Of a stretch of DNA of 64,000 nt, positions 1 through 8,905 are shown one piece after another. Below the pieces are notes generated by a model. The model was not told the origin of the DNA, ran no database searches, and was given only the letters and a program-made list of their open reading frames with translations. The first letter of the stretch is position 1. Each line of letters begins with the position of its first letter. This DNA comes from a bacterium 1XD42-76 (GTDB lineage Bacteria > Bacillota > Clostridia > Lachnospirales > Lachnospiraceae), in assembly GCA_009917545.1 (NCBI GenBank), contig QZDW01000012.1, positions 62,001 to 126,000 of the forward strand. The letters are read 5' to 3'. The translations under genes were made by a program, and so were the position numbers.

Positions 1-223
1 ATGTGACCTTGTTTATGACCTGCAGTTCCAAAAGAACCTGGACGGTCCGGTAGATCGTCGCCAGCCCGATCTCCGGGCCTGTCTCTCTTGCCAGATCGTA
101 TATTTCCTCTGCCGTCAGGTGCTTATCCGGATAAGATGCCAGGATCCCCAGCACCAGAAGCCGCTGGGACGTTACCTTCAAACCATGCTTTCTCAGTAAA
201 TCCTTTACCCTCTCCTCATTCAT
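1..223 (-). CDS. Fur/PerR-family metalloregulator, 3' part cut off
   Basis: This is the N-terminal 74 codons of a Fur-family repressor; the rest lies beyond the left edge. The visible part is the winged-helix DNA-binding domain, with the family's TSQR motif, an LTAEEIYDLA helix and the recognition helix IGLATIYRTVQVL. The start ATG at 221-223 follows an AGGAG at 229-233. The metal-binding dimerisation half is missing, so Fur, PerR and Zur cannot be told apart. It lies 46 bp downstream of the DUF1292 gene on the same strand and is probably co-transcribed with it. The family call is secure; the metal or peroxide specificity is unknown. Confidence 0.9.
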   Translation of the reverse strand, partial: MNEERVKDLLRKHGLKVTSQRLLVLGILASYPDKHLTAEEIYDLARETGPEIGLATIYRTVQVLLELQVINKVT

Positions 224-269
224 ACAAACTCCTGACACAGCCCGCAAAACCATCCGCAGAGCCGTTCTT

Positions 270-542
270 TTATTCTCGCTCGATATCCACGTCCTCTAAC
301 AGTTCGTCAAAAATTTTCATAAGCCCCTCTAACTCATCCTCGTCCTCCACGAACTCGTAAAGAGCTTCCGTTTCCTCCCTGCCTGACATGTCCTTTAAAA
401 TATAGCAGCTTCCTTCCGCCTCCTCGTCCGGCGTATCTGCCGCCAGAAGATAGCTGACGCCGTTTAAACGCGTCTCCTCCAAAACATAAAGCTCAATCGC
501 CTCTTCATTATCAAATAATGTAATCTTTCTGTCCTCTACCAT
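270..542 (-). CDS. DUF1292 family protein
   Basis: A 90-residue acidic protein of the DUF1292 family, which commonly sits beside ireB and ruvX in Firmicutes. The conserved core is visible: an [18 protein letters not shown] strand region followed by [11 protein letters not shown]. The C-terminus is rich in Glu and Asp ([19 protein letters not shown]). An in-frame ATG exists further upstream at 650, but the start at 542 fits the family N-terminus and has an AGGAG just before it. It overlaps the 3' end of ruvX by 7 bp, so translation is probably coupled. The molecular function of the family is not established. Confidence 0.88.
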   Translation of the reverse strand: MVEDRKITLFDNEEAIELYVLEETRLNGVSYLLAADTPDEEAEGSCYILKDMSGREETEALYEFVEDEDELEGLMKIFDELLEDVDIERE

Positions 543-1036
543 AAATCTCCTGTTTCTCCTGATCTGCTTTCCAAAAAAAGCGGTTCTTGCGCCTTCCCTA
601 AGGAGTCTTCTGTTCTCTGCCTGTCCAAATATCCCTGAAGAATCAGACATGCGGCAATTTTGTCTATGACAGCCTTCCTGTTTTCCCTGCGTACCCTGTT
701 TTCTATCAGTACCTGCTCCGCAGCCACAGTCGTAAGGCGCTCATCCTGAAAGATTACGGGAAGTCCTGTTCTCCTCTCAAGCATTGTTCCGAATTCTCTT
801 GTCTTTCTGGCGCGTTCCCCTTCTGTATGATTCATGTTCCTGGGAAGTCCCAGGACAATGGTATCTACCCCGTACTGTGCAATCAATTCTTCAATCCTCG
901 CGCACGTTTTACGCAGCTTATTCTCCTCCTTGCGCTCAATGGTCTCGACTCCCTGTGCGGTGAGCATAAGTGCGTCACTGACTGCCACGCCGACTGTCTT
1001 GGAGCCGAAATCCAGTCCCAGTACCCGTCCTTCCAT
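536..1036 (-). CDS. ruvX: RuvX/YqgF, Holliday-junction resolvase-like / pre-16S rRNA nuclease
   Basis: A 166-residue YqgF protein with an RNase H-like fold. In bacteria it matures the 5' end of 16S rRNA and is also proposed as a Holliday-junction resolvase. The first strand carries the catalytic aspartate ([17 protein letters not shown]). Later family blocks are [21 protein letters not shown] and the [11 protein letters not shown] tail, all of usual length and order. The last 25 residues run past the usual end and overlap the DUF1292 start. With the DUF1292 gene downstream and ireB upstream it forms a conserved Firmicutes cluster. Confidence 0.95.
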   Translation of the reverse strand: MEGRVLGLDFGSKTVGVAVSDALMLTAQGVETIERKEENKLRKTCARIEELIAQYGVDTIVLGLPRNMNHTEGERARKTREFGTMLERRTGLPVIFQDERLTTVAAEQVLIENRVRRENRKAVIDKIAACLILQGYLDRQRTEDSLGKAQEPLFLESRSGETGDLW

Positions 1037-1175
1037 GATCCCGTCTCTCTTTCACCGTTTCTTTTTCCACAACAAAATCAGCTGGCCAATCCTTTCCCAA
1101 CTGTTCCCCGTTTTCCATCTTCTGTTACCATACAGAAAGCCTGCTGTATGCAACATATCGGCCCCCGCAGGCGTC

Positions 1176-1439
1176 TTATCTCAATCTGGTATTGATATAA
1201 TTTTCCACCAGCTCTTCCAGAATCTCATCACGTTCCACCTTCATAATGAGACTTCTGGCACTCTTATGGCTTGTAATATAGGTTGGGTCGCCAGACATGA
1301 TATATCCGACAATCTGATTGATCGGATTGTAGCCCTTCTCGGCCAGAGCCCCATATACATCATGAAGAACCTGACTCACTTCTATCTTCTTTTCTTCCTG
1401 TACGGCTTTAAAATACTGCGTATTGCTGATATCACCCAT
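1176..1439 (-). CDS. IreB family regulatory phosphoprotein (UPF0297/DUF965)
   Basis: An 87-residue IreB-type protein. In Enterococcus, IreB is a substrate of the Ser/Thr kinase IreK and modulates intrinsic cephalosporin resistance. Family landmarks present are the [20 protein letters not shown] block, [21 protein letters not shown] and the LVENYI tail; length matches the family. A GAGGACATT ribosome site precedes the ATG. It lies 139 bp upstream of ruvX on the same strand, the classic ireB-ruvX-DUF1292 order. No kinase or phosphatase partner gene is in this window. Confidence 0.93.
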   Translation of the reverse strand: MGDISNTQYFKAVQEEKKIEVSQVLHDVYGALAEKGYNPINQIVGYIMSGDPTYITSHKSARSLIMKVERDEILEELVENYINTRLR

Positions 1440-1488
1440 AATGTCCTCACGTCCTTTAGTTGCTCACTGGCAGCACTTTATCACTATT

Positions 1489-2826
1489 CTACCCCAAACT
1501 TGCGTTTTCTGCAAGATAAATGAGGTCATCTGTCAGAAATTCTTTCATGATACCGGAAACAAAGCAATTCTTCGCGTTTTTTCGGCGGGTTTCGTCAAGA
1601 AGAACTGCAGCCCTGACATATTCCTTCGTATATCCGGTCATATAACATCTGCCGTTTATCTCCACTGGCTCCTCCAAAAGGATCTCCTTTTCCTGGCCGA
1701 GAACTCCCTGACGGTATGCTCCCGACATCTGATTCCCCAGGGAGAGAAGCTCCCCGCTGCGCCTCGTCTTGACCGGCTCCGGAACCTGATCCGGCATCTT
1801 GTCCGCCCGCGTCCCGGCGCGCCTCGAATATTTGAATACATGCATCTCGTAGAAACCGACCTGCTGTAAAAAGGCCTTTGTGGCTTCGAATTCCTCTTCC
1901 GTCTCTCCGGCAAAACCGACGATCACGTCTGTGGTGATGGCCGGCCTCTCAAAATAGCGTCTTAATATCCCGCAGCGTGCCAGGTAATCCTCGCACGTAT
2001 AATGGCGGTTCATCCTCTTTAGCGTCTCATCACAGCCGCTCTGTAAAGAGAGATGGAAATGGGGGCAGAGTTTTGGAAGGCGCGAAAGGGCTGCCGCAAA
2101 TTCTTCTGTGATGAGTCTTGGCTCCAGAGAGCCCAGACGGATGCGCTCAATCCCTCTGATCCCGTGGATTCTCTGAAGTACGGTCAGAAGCCCGGTCTCT
2201 TTCCCGGCCAGGTCAAGGCCATAAGAGCTTAAATGGATCCCGGTCAGAACCACCTCATGGTATCCGTTGGCAGCCAGTCTTTGGACTTCCCTCTCAATGT
2301 CCTGTATGTCCCGGCTCCGGATGCGCCCTCTCGTATAGGGGATGATGCAGTAGCTGCAGAACTGGTTGCAGCCATCCTGGATCTTTATGAACGCTCTCGT
2401 ATGTTCTGCCGTCCTGTCAATCTGCAGGGATTCGTACTCCTGTACAGATGAGATGTCAAGCTTTGCACAGGAAGCCCTGCGCGTCCGGAAATATTCCTCC
2501 AGGAGCGGTATCAATTCCCCTTTTTTATTATTTCCGACCACCAGATCAACCGCGGCGTCCTCCGACAGGCCGGGACCCGCTGCCTGAACATAGCATCCGG
2601 CCGCCACAACGACTGCTTCGGGATTCCGGCTCCTGGCACGATGCAGCATCTGGCGCGATTTTTTGTCTGCCGTATTGGTAACGGAACACGTATTCACGAT
2701 GTAGACGTCCGCCGTCTCCTCAAAATCCACGATTGTGTAGCCGGCGGCCTCAAGAAGCTGCTGCATGGCCTCAGTCTCGTAGGCATTTACCTTGCAGCCC
2801 AGATTGTGTAGCGCCGCTTTTCTCAT
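1489..2826 (-). CDS. mtaB: tRNA (t6A37) methylthiotransferase MtaB
   Basis: A 445-residue radical-SAM methylthiotransferase that converts t6A to ms2t6A at position 37 of ANN-decoding tRNAs. The N-terminal UPF0004 domain carries three cluster cysteines at about residues 11, 47 and 78. The radical-SAM motif CxxxCxxC is at 153-160 (DGCNQFCSYCIIPYTRGR). A C-terminal TRAM-like region ends the protein. The GCKVN start and the NTCSVT block favour MtaB over MiaB or RimO. The ATG is preceded by AGGAGAGTAAAG. It lies 49 bp upstream of ireB and may lead that operon. Confidence 0.94.
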   Translation of the reverse strand: MRKAALHNLGCKVNAYETEAMQQLLEAAGYTIVDFEETADVYIVNTCSVTNTADKKSRQMLHRARSRNPEAVVVAAGCYVQAAGPGLSEDAAVDLVVGNNKKGELIPLLEEYFRTRRASCAKLDISSVQEYESLQIDRTAEHTRAFIKIQDGCNQFCSYCIIPYTRGRIRSRDIQDIEREVQRLAANGYHEVVLTGIHLSSYGLDLAGKETGLLTVLQRIHGIRGIERIRLGSLEPRLITEEFAAALSRLPKLCPHFHLSLQSGCDETLKRMNRHYTCEDYLARCGILRRYFERPAITTDVIVGFAGETEEEFEATKAFLQQVGFYEMHVFKYSRRAGTRADKMPDQVPEPVKTRRSGELLSLGNQMSGAYRQGVLGQEKEILLEEPVEINGRCYMTGYTKEYVRAAVLLDETRRKNAKNCFVSGIMKEFLTDDLIYLAENASLG

Positions 2827-2995
2827 CTTTACTCTCCTGTTTCCTTATAGCCTGTTTCTTTATAGAAAGTCCGCCGCCTGCAGACGGCATTGGTTCCGAT
2901 ATTCCAAATGAGCCTTTGTTCCAAAAAGCCAGTCCACATCGTCCAAATCACTGTGTTTCCTGTACAAAAACTTCCATTTTCATGCAATCTGACTA

Positions 2996-3024
2996 TTGAC
3001 TTTTTCCCATGCTACCCTTACTAT
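2996..3024 (+). promoter_or_regulatory. Sigma-A promoter of the HPr-like gene
   Basis: TTGACT at 2996-3001, a 17-bp spacer and TACTAT at 3019-3024 form a near-consensus vegetative promoter. It would give an untranslated leader of roughly 75 nt before the ATG at 3107. Confidence 0.75.
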
Positions 3025-3106
3025 GAAGGTACATTTTCCAGACGCCGCCAGAAAAAGTTCTCCGGCGTTTCCTGTATTCATTTCAATTTCATTGGGAGGG
3101 AACATT

Positions 3107-3340
3107 ATGAAAACCGTTAAGATTTCTTTAAATTCAATTGATAAAGTCAAATCCTTTGTCAACGACCTGACAAAATTTGATACTGATTTTGATCTTGTCT
3201 CCGGCCGGTATGTGATCGACGCCAAGTCTATCATGGGCATTTTCAGCCTCGATCTCTCCAAGCCCATTGACCTCAATATCCACAGCGAGGGAGACAGCGG
3301 AGACATCCTCTCTGTTCTTGCCCCTTATCTCGTGGACTGA
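3107..3340 (+). CDS. HPr-like protein lacking the catalytic histidine
   Basis: A 77-residue protein resembling HPr, the phosphocarrier of the sugar phosphotransferase system. The second half fits well: VSGRYVIDAKSIMGIFSLDL corresponds to the HPr Ser46 region (normally KSIMGVMSL), so the HPr-kinase target serine is kept. The N-terminal segment that should hold the active-site HARP motif reads SLNSIDKVKSFVND, with no histidine. It therefore cannot carry phosphate from enzyme I in the usual way and may act as a regulatory, Crh-like protein; this is inference. The start has a GGGAGG 7 bp upstream, and the gene is a single unit with its own promoter and terminator. Confidence 0.75.
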   Translation: MKTVKISLNSIDKVKSFVNDLTKFDTDFDLVSGRYVIDAKSIMGIFSLDLSKPIDLNIHSEGDSGDILSVLAPYLVD

Positions 3341-3393
3341 GACGAAAGACTGACAATGCATCTTGCACATCTTGCCGTCAAAATGGTACCAGC

Positions 3394-3421
3394 GGATCCT
3401 GCTTTTGCAGGATCCTTTTTT
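3394..3421 (+). terminator. Rho-independent terminator of the HPr-like gene
   Basis: Perfect 9-bp stem GGATCCTGC (3394-3402) and GCAGGATCC (3407-3415) with a TTTT loop, followed by six T residues. Confidence 0.9.
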
Positions 3422-3477
3422 GCTTCAAATATCGTCTCATACGAGAAACCGGCAGAAGCACATCAAAACCAGGCGCA

Positions 3478-4656
3478 TTAACAGCGCACGATCTCCCGGC
3501 CTGCAACGGCTGCTTCGACCAGAGCTTCGATCTTTTCCGCCAGCTTTGCCTCCGAATTCTCAATCCGCCTGAGCACCGGCTTTGTCACCGGGTGCTTTGC
3601 TACAAAAATCGTACAGCAGTCCTCATACGGCAGTACGGATGTCTCATACGTCCCGATTTTTAACGACCAATCAACGATATCCTGTTTGTCAAAGGCAATG
3701 AGCGGCCGGATGACAGGAAGTTTGCAGACCTCGTTTGTGACGGCAAGCGACTGTAAGGTCTGGGAAGCCACCTGCCCGATGCTCTCGCCTGTAATAAGGG
3801 CAAGACAGCCCGTTTCTGCTGCAATGCACTCTGCAATCCGCATCATATAACGGCGCATGATAATTGTCAGCTCGTCATGCGGGCACTCGTCGTAGATATA
3901 AAGCTGGATATCTGTAAAATTAACGATATGCAAACGGATCGGGCCGGCATAAGCCGCCACCTGTCCGGCCAGGTCAATGACCTTCTTCTTTGCGCGCTCG
4001 CTCGTATAAGGCGGTGCGTGAAAATAGACGGCCTCCAGCGTTACACCGCGCTTAGCCGTGAGGAAACCGGCCACCGGGCTGTCGATACCGCCGGATAATA
4101 AAAGCATCGCCTTTCCCGCAGTCCCTGTCGGCATACCGCCGAGTCCCGGAATCGTCTCGGAAAACAAATTAATCTGATGGCGCACCTCCACGCGCAAAAG
4201 GACATCCGGATTGTGGACATCCACCCGCGTCTCAGGATATGCGTTAAGAATCGCCTCGCCTACATCACGGTTGATCTGGTCGGAACTGACAGGATACTGC
4301 TTGTCTGCACGCCTTGCCACTACTTTAAATGAAAAATTCCTGTCAGGATATGCCTCTCCGATGTATTTCACTGCTCCGGCCTTTAAGGCCTCATAATCCA
4401 TATCCTCAAGCTGTACTAAGGGACAGATACCCGCGATTCCGAACACACATGAAAGCGCCTCCACGGCCTCGTCGTAATCAAACTCTTCTTCCGCCGCCGC
4501 ATAGATCCTGCCTGATTCCTTTGTCACAAGAAATTTGCCGTCAATCCCCTTTAAACGATGGTTGATCTGCTTTACCAGAGCGTCCTCGAAGAGATACCGG
4601 TTCTTGCCCTTGACGCCGATCTCCGCATATTTTATTAAAAATGCCTTATATTTCAT
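3478..4656 (-). CDS. thiI: tRNA 4-thiouridine synthase ThiI
   Basis: A 392-residue ThiI, which adenylates and thiolates U8 of tRNA and in some organisms supplies sulfur for the thiazole of thiamine. An N-terminal ferredoxin-like/THUMP region (about 1-165) precedes the PP-loop ATP-pyrophosphatase domain with LLLSGGIDSPVAGFL at 185-199 and the conserved CLALITGESIGQVASQTL segment. There is no C-terminal rhodanese domain, so sulfur must come straight from a cysteine desulfurase; the neighbouring desulfurase fits, as in the Bacillus nifZ-thiI pair. The ATG at 4656 follows AGGAGAAGCT; a longer frame upstream lacks homology. Confidence 0.95.
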   Translation of the reverse strand: MKYKAFLIKYAEIGVKGKNRYLFEDALVKQINHRLKGIDGKFLVTKESGRIYAAAEEEFDYDEAVEALSCVFGIAGICPLVQLEDMDYEALKAGAVKYIGEAYPDRNFSFKVVARRADKQYPVSSDQINRDVGEAILNAYPETRVDVHNPDVLLRVEVRHQINLFSETIPGLGGMPTGTAGKAMLLLSGGIDSPVAGFLTAKRGVTLEAVYFHAPPYTSERAKKKVIDLAGQVAAYAGPIRLHIVNFTDIQLYIYDECPHDELTIIMRRYMMRIAECIAAETGCLALITGESIGQVASQTLQSLAVTNEVCKLPVIRPLIAFDKQDIVDWSLKIGTYETSVLPYEDCCTIFVAKHPVTKPVLRRIENSEAKLAEKIEALVEAAVAGREIVRC

Positions 4657-4808
4657 AGCTTCTCCTATCTGCATGCTGCCGGTTCTTCTGCACAGACCGT
4701 CTGCTCCCTGCTGTCCGCTCTTGTGCATCTATCATCTGGATCCGCTGCCGCCGTTCTTCTGCCTTCATCATCGGAATCTGCCCGCGAATCTTCGTGTTTC
4801 AGGCAGCA

Positions 4809-5978
4809 CTATGCCCTCCGGTATTTTCTGAGAACCGGGAGCAGTTCTCTCAGCTGCGCAAGGCAGTAATCCACATCTTCCGGTGTATTGAACATCCCGA
4901 AGGAAAAACGCAGCGTGGAATCAAGAAGTGATTCCTTTACACCGATTCCTTTTAAAGTACCGGAAACGCCGGGATGGTTGGAGGAACAGGCAGAACCGGA
5001 GGAAACATAGATCCCGCGTTCCTCAAGCGCATGCAAAAGTACCTCGGCACGCACTCCCTCAAAGCCGGCGCTCACAATCTGCGGAGCCGAATCCCGCCCG
5101 CCAGGCCCATGTATCGTCACTCCGTCCAGACCGCCGAGCCCGGCCTCCAGACGTTCCTTGAGACCATAAAGCAGATCGGTCTTTTTCTCATGCTCATGAT
5201 ACATTTCTTTCACTGCCATGCCAAGGCCTGCACAGCCTGGTACATTCTCTGTCCCGGAGCGCATCCCTTTTTGCTGGCCTCCGCCGAACAGGATTGGCCT
5301 GATACGCACTTTTTCGTCCGCATAGAGAAAGCCCACGCCCTTAGGGCCGTGTATCTTATGGCCGCTGACAGAGAGAAGGTCGATTCCCTGGCGTTTGGGA
5401 CGGATCACATATTTTCCGTATGCCTGGATGGCGTCCACATGAAAATATGTTTTGGGGTTCTTTTGCTTTATAAGCTTCGCAATCTCCTCCACCGGCTCGA
5501 CGGCTCCGATCTCGTTGTTGACATACATGACGGATACCAGAATCGTATCCGCACAGACTGCCTGTGCAAGCGCCTCCATCTGCACGAGGCCGTTTTCATC
5601 CACTGGCAGATATGTCACACGAAACCCCTGCTCCTCAAGAAAAGCCATTGTATTATAGATCGAGGCATGCTCGATACACGTCGTAATCAGGTGATTCCCG
5701 TTCCGCCTATTGGCGAGTGCTGTCCCGATCAGGGCCAGATTATTGGATTCCGTGCCGCCTGATGTGAAAATGATCTCCTTTTCCTTTACACGGAGCGACT
5801 TCGCGATCTCCTCTCTGGCGTCCTTCACATACTGCTCGGCTTCCACGCCCATCGTATGCCTCGACGAGGTATTGCCGTAATCTGCTGTCATCGCCTGCAC
5901 CATTACGTCTCTTACACTGTCAAAAACACGTGTTGTAGCGGAATTATCGAAATAGACCTCTCTCTTTTCCGTCTCCAT
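4809..5978 (-). CDS. Cysteine desulfurase, NifZ/IscS-like
   Basis: A class V PLP aminotransferase-fold cysteine desulfurase of about 389 residues that moves sulfur from cysteine to an acceptor, here most likely ThiI. Visible features are the N-terminal VYFDNSATT block, TSGGTESNNLAL, the PLP-lysine motif SVSGHKIHGPKG and the flexible catalytic-cysteine loop SSGSACSSNHPG. The start at 5978 is chosen because GGAG lies 9 bp upstream; ATGs at 5993, 6008 and 6020 are also in frame. It sits between rsmE and thiI on the same strand, consistent with a dedicated donor for tRNA thiolation. Assignment to IscS or SufS housekeeping is less likely, since no scaffold gene is near. Confidence 0.92.
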   Translation of the reverse strand: METEKREVYFDNSATTRVFDSVRDVMVQAMTADYGNTSSRHTMGVEAEQYVKDAREEIAKSLRVKEKEIIFTSGGTESNNLALIGTALANRRNGNHLITTCIEHASIYNTMAFLEEQGFRVTYLPVDENGLVQMEALAQAVCADTILVSVMYVNNEIGAVEPVEEIAKLIKQKNPKTYFHVDAIQAYGKYVIRPKRQGIDLLSVSGHKIHGPKGVGFLYADEKVRIRPILFGGGQQKGMRSGTENVPGCAGLGMAVKEMYHEHEKKTDLLYGLKERLEAGLGGLDGVTIHGPGGRDSAPQIVSAGFEGVRAEVLLHALEERGIYVSSGSACSSNHPGVSGTLKGIGVKESLLDSTLRFSFGMFNTPEDVDYCLAQLRELLPVLRKYRRA

Positions 5979-6024
5979 GCCCGTTTGCTCCATTCTCTGT
6001 GAAAACATGTTCCTCTGCAAAACC

Positions 6025-6780
6025 CTATTCCTCTGTCATGAGTCCGATCGCCGACAATATAAAAAGGCCGGCCGTCTCTGTCCTTAAGATCCGTTTTCCG
6101 AGCGTCACAGGCCGCGCCCCGCCTGAAATTGCAAGCTCGACCTCCCCGTCAGAAAATCCCCCCTCAGGCCCGATTAAAACAGCGCAGCTCTGACCTGGCA
6201 GAAGCCCTGAGAGAAGCTCTCTCGTCAGACGCATGCCGCCCGCTCCGGGAAGGCGTTCCGAATCCTCATATGGGATCAGCGTCAGATCATATCCCTTAAG
6301 CTGCTCCACGGCCTCTTCAAAGCTTACCGCAGGGGCAATCTCAGGAACAATGGTCCGTTTGGACTGCTTGGCCGCACTCTCCGATATCCCGGACCAGCGC
6401 CTCCGTTTTGCCTCTTCCTTCTTCTGATCCAGACGGACGACGCACCGGGAACACGCCAGCGGGACAATACAGGACACACCGAGTTCCACGCATTTCTGGA
6501 CAATCAGCTCCATCTTGTCGCCTTTGGGAAGTCCCTGGAACAGCGTCACATTCACAGGAAGCTCCGTGTCCGCAATTTCTTCCGGCAAAACACGGGCCCT
6601 CACCTGCTGCTCCCCGATCTCTGTCAGCTCACAAAGGCGGTTCATACCCCTGCCGTCGCTGATAACAACCTGCTCCCCCGGCTTCATGCGCAGCACATGT
6701 CTGATGTGGTTGACATCTGTCCCCATAATAACAGCTTCCGTCTCTGTAAGGAATCCGGGTTCTGTAAAAAAATGATACAT
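6025..6780 (-). CDS. rsmE: 16S rRNA m3U1498 methyltransferase RsmE
   Basis: A 251-residue SPOUT-class methyltransferase that makes m3U1498 in 16S rRNA. The N-terminal PUA-like part (HFFTEPG, NHIRHVLRMKPGE) precedes the knotted SAM-binding domain with LFQGLPKGDKMELIVQKCVE, SKRTIVPEI and LIGPEGGFSDGEVELA. The true start is the ATG at 6780, which begins MYHFFTEP. It lies only 7 bp after the prmA stop with AGGA inside the prmA end. prmA-rsmE adjacency is widespread in Firmicutes. Confidence 0.95.
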   Translation of the reverse strand: MYHFFTEPGFLTETEAVIMGTDVNHIRHVLRMKPGEQVVISDGRGMNRLCELTEIGEQQVRARVLPEEIADTELPVNVTLFQGLPKGDKMELIVQKCVELGVSCIVPLACSRCVVRLDQKKEEAKRRRWSGISESAAKQSKRTIVPEIAPAVSFEEAVEQLKGYDLTLIPYEDSERLPGAGGMRLTRELLSGLLPGQSCAVLIGPEGGFSDGEVELAISGGARPVTLGKRILRTETAGLFILSAIGLMTEE

Positions 6781-6787
6781 AACTGCG

Positions 6788-7744
6788 TCACCGCTTCCTG
6801 GCCGTGATGGAGACCCACTCCCCCTGCCTGACAGTCTCCAAAAGCTCAAAGGCATCATTTGCAAGAATCGCATCAGTCACTGCCTTTTCTTTCTTATCAA
6901 TAATTCCGGAGGAAATAAAGACCCCGCCCGGCTTTAAATGGACAGGAACCTCCCCCTGCAAAAGGAGAATCACATCCGCCAGGATATTGGCGACTGCGAT
7001 ATCGTAACAGCCATATCCGGCTGCATCCTGAATCTTCCTGTCATCAATGATATTTCCCTGCCGTACTTCAAAACGCTCCGGCAGGATTCCGTTGACTTCC
7101 ACATTTTCCAGCACGGCTGTGATGGCATTTTCATCCAGATCCGTACCGAACACACGGCCGGCTCCAAGCTTGATTGCCGTAATCCCCAGGATTCCGCTCC
7201 CCGTTCCCAGGTCAAGCACCTGATCGCCCGGCTTTACATACTTCTTAAGTTGACGGATGCATAACTGTGTCGTCTCATGTTTCCCTGTCCCGAATGCCGT
7301 ACCGGGGTCAATCTGAATCAGAAGCTTGTCCTTATGCTCTGCCGGGAGCTCCTCCCAGGTCGGCTTAATAAGAATATCATCTACTGTAAAAGGCTTAAAA
7401 TACTGCTTCCAGTTATTGATCCAGTCCTTATCCTCTGTCTCGGAAGCCGTGATCGTCCCTGCGCCGATGTCCACATATGCAGAAAGCTCCAGAAGCCCCT
7501 CCCTCACCTTGGAAAGGATCTCCTCTGCATCGTCGTTCCCGTCAAGATAAAAGCTGACTCTGGCCGTGCCGTCATCCGAAGGCAGCTCAGGCAGAATGTC
7601 GATAAACATTCCTTTTGTCTCCCGCTCTGTCAGCGGAACATGATCCTCGATCTCCATTCCCTGGATCCCAATCTCGTCAAACAGACTGCCAAGAAAGTCC
7701 ACTGCTTCCGTCGTGGTATCCAGCGTAAACTTTTTCCATTTCAT
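6788..7744 (-). CDS. prmA: Ribosomal protein L11 methyltransferase PrmA
   Basis: A 318-residue SAM-dependent methyltransferase that methylates ribosomal protein L11. The SAM-binding motif VLDLGTGSGILGITAIKLGA is clear, preceded by the PGTAFGTGKHETT block, and post-motif VANILADVI is present. The start ATG has GAGGAGCT directly upstream. It appears to lead the run prmA, rsmE, cysteine desulfurase, thiI, all on the minus strand with short gaps. Confidence 0.95.
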   Translation of the reverse strand: MKWKKFTLDTTTEAVDFLGSLFDEIGIQGMEIEDHVPLTERETKGMFIDILPELPSDDGTARVSFYLDGNDDAEEILSKVREGLLELSAYVDIGAGTITASETEDKDWINNWKQYFKPFTVDDILIKPTWEELPAEHKDKLLIQIDPGTAFGTGKHETTQLCIRQLKKYVKPGDQVLDLGTGSGILGITAIKLGAGRVFGTDLDENAITAVLENVEVNGILPERFEVRQGNIIDDRKIQDAAGYGCYDIAVANILADVILLLQGEVPVHLKPGGVFISSGIIDKKEKAVTDAILANDAFELLETVRQGEWVSITARKR

Positions 7745-7815
7745 AGCTCCTCTTTCTGACGCATGTTTACGTCATCCGGGCAGACTGAACTGTCATCTCC
7801 CGCATTTCTTCCCTG

Positions 7816-8562
7816 TTATCCAAAAATCATTTTCAAAAACAACAGCCCCAGGACCGTCAGCACTACCGGGCGGACGATCTTCTGGCCATTATTCACTACA
7901 AGCCCTGAGCCAATATAGCTTCCCACCATACAGAATACTGCCGCCGTGATTCCCAGAACAAAATTCACCTTTCCGCTCGCCGAAAACGTACAGAGGGCTG
8001 CAATATCCGCCGACAGATTGACGAACTTGGCGATACCGGCCGCATCCTTCATTCCGAGCTTTACCAGACCAGAGAGCACGAGAATCAGAAAAGTCCCTGT
8101 CCCCGGGCCGTAGAAGCCGTCATACATACCGATCACGAGGGAGGAAAGGATACCCAGTGTAAGCATTTTCACCCAGGGCAGCCTGTCCGCTGTCTCTTCC
8201 TCTCCCAGTCCCTTATTTCTCAGGACATAGAAAGCCACCACCGGAAGTACGATCAAAAGAAGCGATTCAATCAGCCGTTCACTCACATGCAGCGCAATCC
8301 CGGCTCCAAAGACGGCTCCCACAGCCGCCGCTGCCCCACAGGGCAGTGCCAGCCGCCAGCGGACATGACCACTTTTTGCAAAACGGGCCGCTGCCACGAT
8401 CGAACCTGGGAAAGCACTTAATTTTGAAGTCCCAAGAATCACATGCATGGGGACGCCGGCCAGCAGATAGGCCGGAAAAGCAATCAGTCCACCGCCCCCG
8501 GCGATGGAGTCCACAAAGCCCGCCAGAAATACAAACGGGCATACGATCAGATATTGTTCCAT
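7816..8562 (-). CDS. TSUP (TauE/SafE) family membrane permease
   Basis: A 248-residue integral membrane protein of the TauE/SafE/TSUP family, which exports or imports small organic or sulfur-containing anions. Most of the chain is hydrophobic, with about eight predicted segments. The family signature GFVDSIAGGGGLI lies near the N-terminus, and YDGFYGPGTGTF starts the second repeat half. ATG at 8562 is preferred over GTG at 8574 because AGGTGA lies 8 bp before it. The substrate cannot be read from the sequence; the sulfur-metabolism genes downstream are suggestive only. Confidence 0.88.
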   Translation of the reverse strand: MEQYLIVCPFVFLAGFVDSIAGGGGLIAFPAYLLAGVPMHVILGTSKLSAFPGSIVAAARFAKSGHVRWRLALPCGAAAAVGAVFGAGIALHVSERLIESLLLIVLPVVAFYVLRNKGLGEEETADRLPWVKMLTLGILSSLVIGMYDGFYGPGTGTFLILVLSGLVKLGMKDAAGIAKFVNLSADIAALCTFSASGKVNFVLGITAAVFCMVGSYIGSGLVVNNGQKIVRPVVLTVLGLLFLKMIFG

Positions 8563-8710
8563 AATCCTGCTCACCTCACCACGCAGATATCATAGCACAG
8601 ATTTCCCCGGATGGCAAGAACAGGAATCGCGGCAGACCGGCAGTCTTCACAATCCATACCATAAAATCCGGACATTCCCCTCTGAACACACCATGTCGTT
8701 TTATCGTACC

Positions 8711-8835
8711 GCTTTTATCTTTCTTTGATAAAAGGGGCCGCTGCAGAATGATTGCTTGATACAACAGATCGTGCCTGAAATCCGTAGAAATCATTCACAT
8801 ACTGTATCATAACCGCATTCTGCAGCGACCCTTAA
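8711..8835 (-). terminator. Large structured 3' region after the NlpC/P60 gene, terminator-like
   Basis: On the minus strand, 70 bases after the NlpC/P60 stop, a 16-bp stem is formed by GGGTCGCTGCAGAATG and CATTCTGCAGCGGCCC (8735-8750 with 8816-8831) around a 65-nt loop, followed by CTTTTATC. A second hairpin, CTTTTATC with GATAAAAG (8712-8734), follows at once. The large loop holds further complementary segments (see findings). This fills the 343-bp gap between genes; no coding sequence is seen in it. Confidence 0.6.
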
Positions 8836-8905
8836 AGTTCTATTCTTATTTTCTTTTTTCCATGCAATTCTTTGATCTGAACACCGCTCCGATCAGCCGT
8901 TCTCC

